From an uncultured Muribaculaceae bacterium (lineage in GTDB: Bacteria > Bacteroidota > Bacteroidia > Bacteroidales > Muribaculaceae): 64,000 bases of DNA. Every line of letters starts with the position of its first letter. The first letter of the stretch is position 1. Shown piece by piece: positions 59,736 through 64,000 of the stretch. The notes below the pieces were generated by a model. That model searched no databases. It worked only from the letters and a program-made list of their open reading frames with translations, and was not told the DNA's origin. The DNA lies in the NCBI GenBank assembly GCA_910588065.1, contig CAJUPZ010000001.1, forward strand, positions 1 through 64,000. The letters are read 5' to 3'. The position numbers and the translations under genes are program-made.

Positions 59736-60203
59736 ATGCAAGAGCAGGAGCTTTTTGATAATATAAATATACCTCTGTCGGCGCAGCGGCTAAGGAGCAA
59801 TGCAGCCGGGGAGCGAGAGATTTTTGACCCGCTGAGGCGCAAATGGGTTGCGGCCACGCCTGAGGAGTGGGTTCGTCAGCAGTTCACCGCATGGCTTGTC
59901 GCTGCAAAGGGTTTTCCGCAGGCGCTGATGGCAAATGAGGTGGGGATACGGCTCAACAACACATTGCGTCGCTGTGACAGCATAGTGTACACACCCGACC
60001 TCAAGCCGTTGGTGATTGTAGAATACAAGGCTCCGTCTGTGGCGATAACGCAAAAGGTGTTTGACCAGATTGCGCGATATAATATAGTTCTCGGAGCCAG
60101 GATATTGATTGTGTCAAACGGCATTGCGAACTATTGCTGCCGCTTTGACGGCAACAGCTACATATTTCTGCGCGATATTCCTCCATATTGCGAGATAATA
60201 TGA
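59736..60203 (+). CDS. HsdR N-terminal-like (PD-(D/E)XK) protein
   Basis: A 155-residue protein. WVRQQFTAWLVAAKGFPQALMANEVGIRLNNTLRRCDSIVYTPDLKPLVIVEYKAPSVAITQKVFDQIARYNIVLGARILIVSNG follows the type I restriction R-subunit N-terminal domain (PF13588): a helix with Glu, Asp in RCDSIV and E-Y-K in VIVEYK. It is standalone, without HsdM or HsdS, as is common in Bacteroidota. The ATG at 59736 was used because an earlier in-frame start overlaps holA. Its role is not known. Confidence 0.85.
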   Translation: MQEQELFDNINIPLSAQRLRSNAAGEREIFDPLRRKWVAATPEEWVRQQFTAWLVAAKGFPQALMANEVGIRLNNTLRRCDSIVYTPDLKPLVIVEYKAPSVAITQKVFDQIARYNIVLGARILIVSNGIANYCCRFDGNSYIFLRDIPPYCEII

Positions 60204-60205
60204 CG

Positions 60206-60241
60206 CAGAAAAGCCGCTGCCATTACGGCAGCGGCTTTTCT
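60206..60241. terminator. Bidirectional terminator hairpin
   Basis: AGAAAAGCCGCTGCC pairs with GGCAGCGGCTTTTCT around ATTAC, between the convergent HsdR-N-like and Dabb genes. Confidence 0.85.
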
Positions 60242-60256
60242 GTAAGGAGGAGTGAA

Positions 60257-60550
60257 TCAGCATTCGTAGTCAACGCAGGCGCGCGCTTCCTTTACGGGGG
60301 CTATTATGCCGGCGGCGGCCACATGAGCCGGGTGCCTGGCATATACGCTGACATCGCTCATTGCGGGCACCACGGCGGTGAGAACAACATCCCAGTCTTC
60401 GGCCGGATTGCTGTTGATGCCCACCTCTATGGATTCGAGCACATCTATCTGCTGCGGCAGAGCCTCGAGCGCTTCCTTGAATCTGGTGGCATAGTCAAGG
60501 CGCTCCTGCGGGGTGCCTTTGAGTTTGAAAGAAACGATATGTTTTACCAT
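60257..60550 (-). CDS. Dabb-family (stress-responsive alpha/beta barrel) protein
   Basis: A 97-residue protein. VKHIVSFKLKG at the start, EALEALPQQIDVLESIEVGINSNPAEDWDVVLTAVVPAMSDVSVYARHPAHVAA in the middle is a clear Dabb domain (ferredoxin-like dimeric alpha/beta barrel). Family members are linked to stress in plants, fungi and bacteria; the bacterial function is unclear. The start lies four bases after the ABC-F stop, so it is co-transcribed with it. The ATG at 60550 was preferred over 60616. Confidence 0.9.
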   Translation of the reverse strand: MVKHIVSFKLKGTPQERLDYATRFKEALEALPQQIDVLESIEVGINSNPAEDWDVVLTAVVPAMSDVSVYARHPAHVAAAGIIAPVKEARACVDYEC

Positions 60551-60554
60551 AAGA

Positions 60555-62237
<1,683 letters not shown>

Positions 62238-62331
62238 TCAGAGGTGTATATGCCGGATGCGATTGTGCAAAGGTAGTATAAGTAGCGGGCGATTTTATGC
62301 GAAATCGCACATTTGTAAAATAATTTTTAAT

Positions 62332-62339
62332 TACTTTTG
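62332..62339 (+). promoter_or_regulatory. -7 box of the right-edge fimbrillin gene (TACTTTTG)
   Basis: TACTTTTG, full match, 34 bases before the ATG at 62373. TTTG at 62312-62315 gives a 16-base spacer, shorter than usual. Confidence 0.45.
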
Positions 62340-62372
62340 CACAGAAAACAACGCCAATTATAAAACAGGAAT

Positions 62373-64000
62373 ATGAATAGCAGGAAATCGGCCATAACGA
62401 CTGTAGCCATATCTTTTTTTCTCATAGCGTTTACCGGGTGCAGGGATATCCTTGATGTTCCGGGCGGAGGAATGGAACTTGAGGAATCGGATGATGTGAG
62501 GTTTCTGGTGACAAATGTTTCCGACGGTTGGAGCAGCGGCAGCCGCGCCATCTACAATCCGGTGCCTGAGAGCTGGGACGACCTGCCGAGGATGGACAGC
62601 GTGATATTGCCCTATCCGAACATGTTCATTCAAAAGGATGTGGAGTATCAGCCTGAGCGGCGCACCCTGGAGCCTTACAAGCCGGCCGGGGGAGATGACA
62701 GCCAGGACAAGGGGGTTGAGCGCTACCCGGGCACCCACATCATACCGATGAGCGTGCAGAGCGCGTCGGAGCGCAGCGCCAGGCTGAAGGTTGTCACCAC
62801 CCCCATGACTGACAAGGCTCTGGGCGAGCTGCGCAGCGCCGGTTGTGAGAGCCGGAGCACAGTGGTGGACGACAGCAATGTCAAGGAACTGTACGCCAAC
62901 ATTGGCGTCAGCGCGGTGTGTTTTGAGACAGGAGCCGATTTTGACCGTCCCGAATGCCGCTTCAAGACAATGGACAATGAGCTTGTGAGCCTCAGCGGCG
63001 ACAGATGGCAGACAACTGCCGGCACATATTACTGGAATGTGTGGACCAATGACTACAACCGCATACGCTTCCATGCCTACGCTCCATACTCCGCGCCGGG
63101 TCTCAGCCCGATTGAAGACGACCCGGATGACGGCACTCCGCGTTTTGACTATACTGTTGCCGCCGATGTTGACGAGCAGACAGACCTCGGAGCCATAACA
63201 GTTGCCACTCCGGCCAATTTTCACAGGACAGTGCCTCTGAAATTCGACCATATACTCACCGGGGTGAGATTTCTGGTGGACGACCAGCACATGGCGAGCT
63301 GCCTCAGACGGGTGACCCTCGGCGGGGTGCACGGCAGCGGAACATACAAATACTCTACCAAGCCATACGATTTCACCGACCCGGATGATACCTCGAACCC
63401 CAATATCAATCCGGACAACCGCCCCGACAAGCCGGGAGTCACCCCCTCGGAGCAGGATATAGAGAAGGGCACATGGACTCCTGCCGGCGCAGCCGATGCG
63501 GAGTATAGCCTTCAGGACGAAGACTTTTTCGGAGCCGACCGCGAGCCGATACGCAGCGAATGGAGCCAGGACGACGGTGACGACTACTGGTGTGTCACCG
63601 ACCCTGACCGCATGTTCATGCTCATGCCTCAGCAGTTGCCCGAGAGCGCGTATATCGAGGCGGAATTTGTAGACGGCGACGAGCATATAATAATGCGTGG
63701 AAAAATCGGGGGCAAGGATGCCGAAGATGTGCAGCGCGAGTGGCTGCAGGGCACTATTGTGACCTACGTCATCACCACCTACGACGTAGAGTATGTTCTC
63801 AAGCTCGTGAAGGAGGGTGGCGCCTACCCCTATATCGGTGGCTATGACGACAAAACCGTTGTGAGCTACGCCCGCTATTATGACAAAGGGGGCAATATCC
63901 GCAAGATAGTGCCGGTGGAGTGGAAGCCGGTGTACTATGACAGATATGGAACTGAGGTGGAGACTCCTGATTGGGTCACCGTTACCTACGACCGGGCATC
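62373..64000 (+). CDS. Fimbrillin-family lipoprotein, 5' part (runs off window)
   Basis: At least 542 codons, open to the window edge. MNSRKSAITTVAISFFLIAFTGC is a lipoprotein signal (lipobox AFTGC). The segment YYWNVWTNDYNRIRFHAYAPYSAP is characteristic of fimbrillin-family (Mfa_like_1) proteins, as are LKFDHILTGVRFLV and WLQGTIVTYVITT. It is therefore another type V pilus-related or surface lipoprotein, separate from the operon at 1003-9752. A long ORF on the other strand (62358-63686) is a shadow of it. The missing 3' end means the full length and any C-terminal domain are unknown. Confidence 0.8.
   Translation, partial: MNSRKSAITTVAISFFLIAFTGCRDILDVPGGGMELEESDDVRFLVTNVSDGWSSGSRAIYNPVPESWDDLPRMDSVILPYPNMFIQKDVEYQPERRTLEPYKPAGGDDSQDKGVERYPGTHIIPMSVQSASERSARLKVVTTPMTDKALGELRSAGCESRSTVVDDSNVKELYANIGVSAVCFETGADFDRPECRFKTMDNELVSLSGDRWQTTAGTYYWNVWTNDYNRIRFHAYAPYSAPGLSPIEDDPDDGTPRFDYTVAADVDEQTDLGAITVATPANFHRTVPLKFDHILTGVRFLVDDQHMASCLRRVTLGGVHGSGTYKYSTKPYDFTDPDDTSNPNINPDNRPDKPGVTPSEQDIEKGTWTPAGAADAEYSLQDEDFFGADREPIRSEWSQDDGDDYWCVTDPDRMFMLMPQQLPESAYIEAEFVDGDEHIIMRGKIGGKDAEDVQREWLQGTIVTYVITTYDVEYVLKLVKEGGAYPYIGGYDDKTVVSYARYYDKGGNIRKIVPVEWKPVYYDRYGTEVETPDWVTVTYDRA

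Noticed and set aside
62358..63686. 442-codon open frame on the minus strand at the right edge
   Set aside because: The plus strand encodes a fimbrillin-family lipoprotein with signal peptide and -7 box over the same bases; the minus frame shows no recognisable protein features.

Overview
The window looks like a chromosomal segment of a gut Bacteroidales, most likely Muribaculaceae-like; the family-level placement is inference. Supporting signs are the many TAnnTTTG (-7) promoter boxes typical of Bacteroidota, a type V (FimA/Mfa) fimbrial operon with DUF4906 tip-type proteins, a Ser-type sulfatase beside an anaerobic sulfatase maturase, Porin_10, TSCPD, DUF1599, BT_3928-family and DUF5606 proteins, B12-dependent methylmalonyl-CoA mutase in two subunits, and the gene order DUF1599 / BT_3928-like / tpiA / SPOR / folE. 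No rRNA, tRNA, CRISPR array, integrase or transposase was seen.

Layout. 1-300: non-coding, holding one copy of a degenerate ~180-bp dispersed repeat. 339-941: DUF6291-like protein. 1003-9752 (minus strand): six-gene fimbrial operon (DUF3575 protein, major fimbrillin, FimB/Mfa2 anchor, fimbrillin-like protein, two tandem DUF4906 lipoproteins), with a promoter at about 9849-9881 and a nine-G tract upstream. 10049-12942: divergent sulfatase and maturase. 12950-13300: second, opposite-facing copy of the dispersed repeat, then rpmH. 13632-15889: META-domain lipoprotein and NhaC-type antiporter. 16268-23980: a run of small, mostly uncharacterised plus-strand genes: an HTH protein flanked by a 28-bp direct repeat, a protein with an internal duplication, a PD-(D/E)XK-like protein, a Lys-rich repeat protein, a TerB-like protein, an inner-membrane-anchored OmpA protein, a split DUF1232 pair, several 46-158-residue proteins, then a voltage-sensor channel with a non-canonical pore and a large C-terminal domain, and pyroglutamyl peptidase. 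This is the best candidate for an undescribed system.

24061-34701: MFS transporter, porin, solute-binding protein, esterase, TSCPD protein, HtpG and ClpC. 34968-44749: gyrA, TPR protein, the DUF1599-BT_3928-tpiA-SPOR-folE cluster, DUF5606, a membrane protein and smpB. 44924-48934: mutA-mutB behind a well-formed promoter and a hairpin leader. 49109-50706: AbiE-type toxin-antitoxin pair with an inverted repeat over its promoter. 50950-53046: ECF sigma factor with a membrane partner, and a winged-helix regulator/membrane-protein operon with two copies of a 17-bp palindrome, one inside the promoter spacer.

53421-62186: OmpA lipoprotein, EamA transporter, AlkD-like protein, LysM/periplasmic-binding fusion with a beta-barrel protein, holA, HsdR-N-like protein, Dabb protein and a YbiT-type ABC-F ATPase whose second composite ATP site is degenerate. 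62373-64000: the 5' part of another fimbrillin-family lipoprotein, cut by the window edge.

All calls come from reading the sequence and its translations by eye. Family names rest on recognised motifs; no database search was run.
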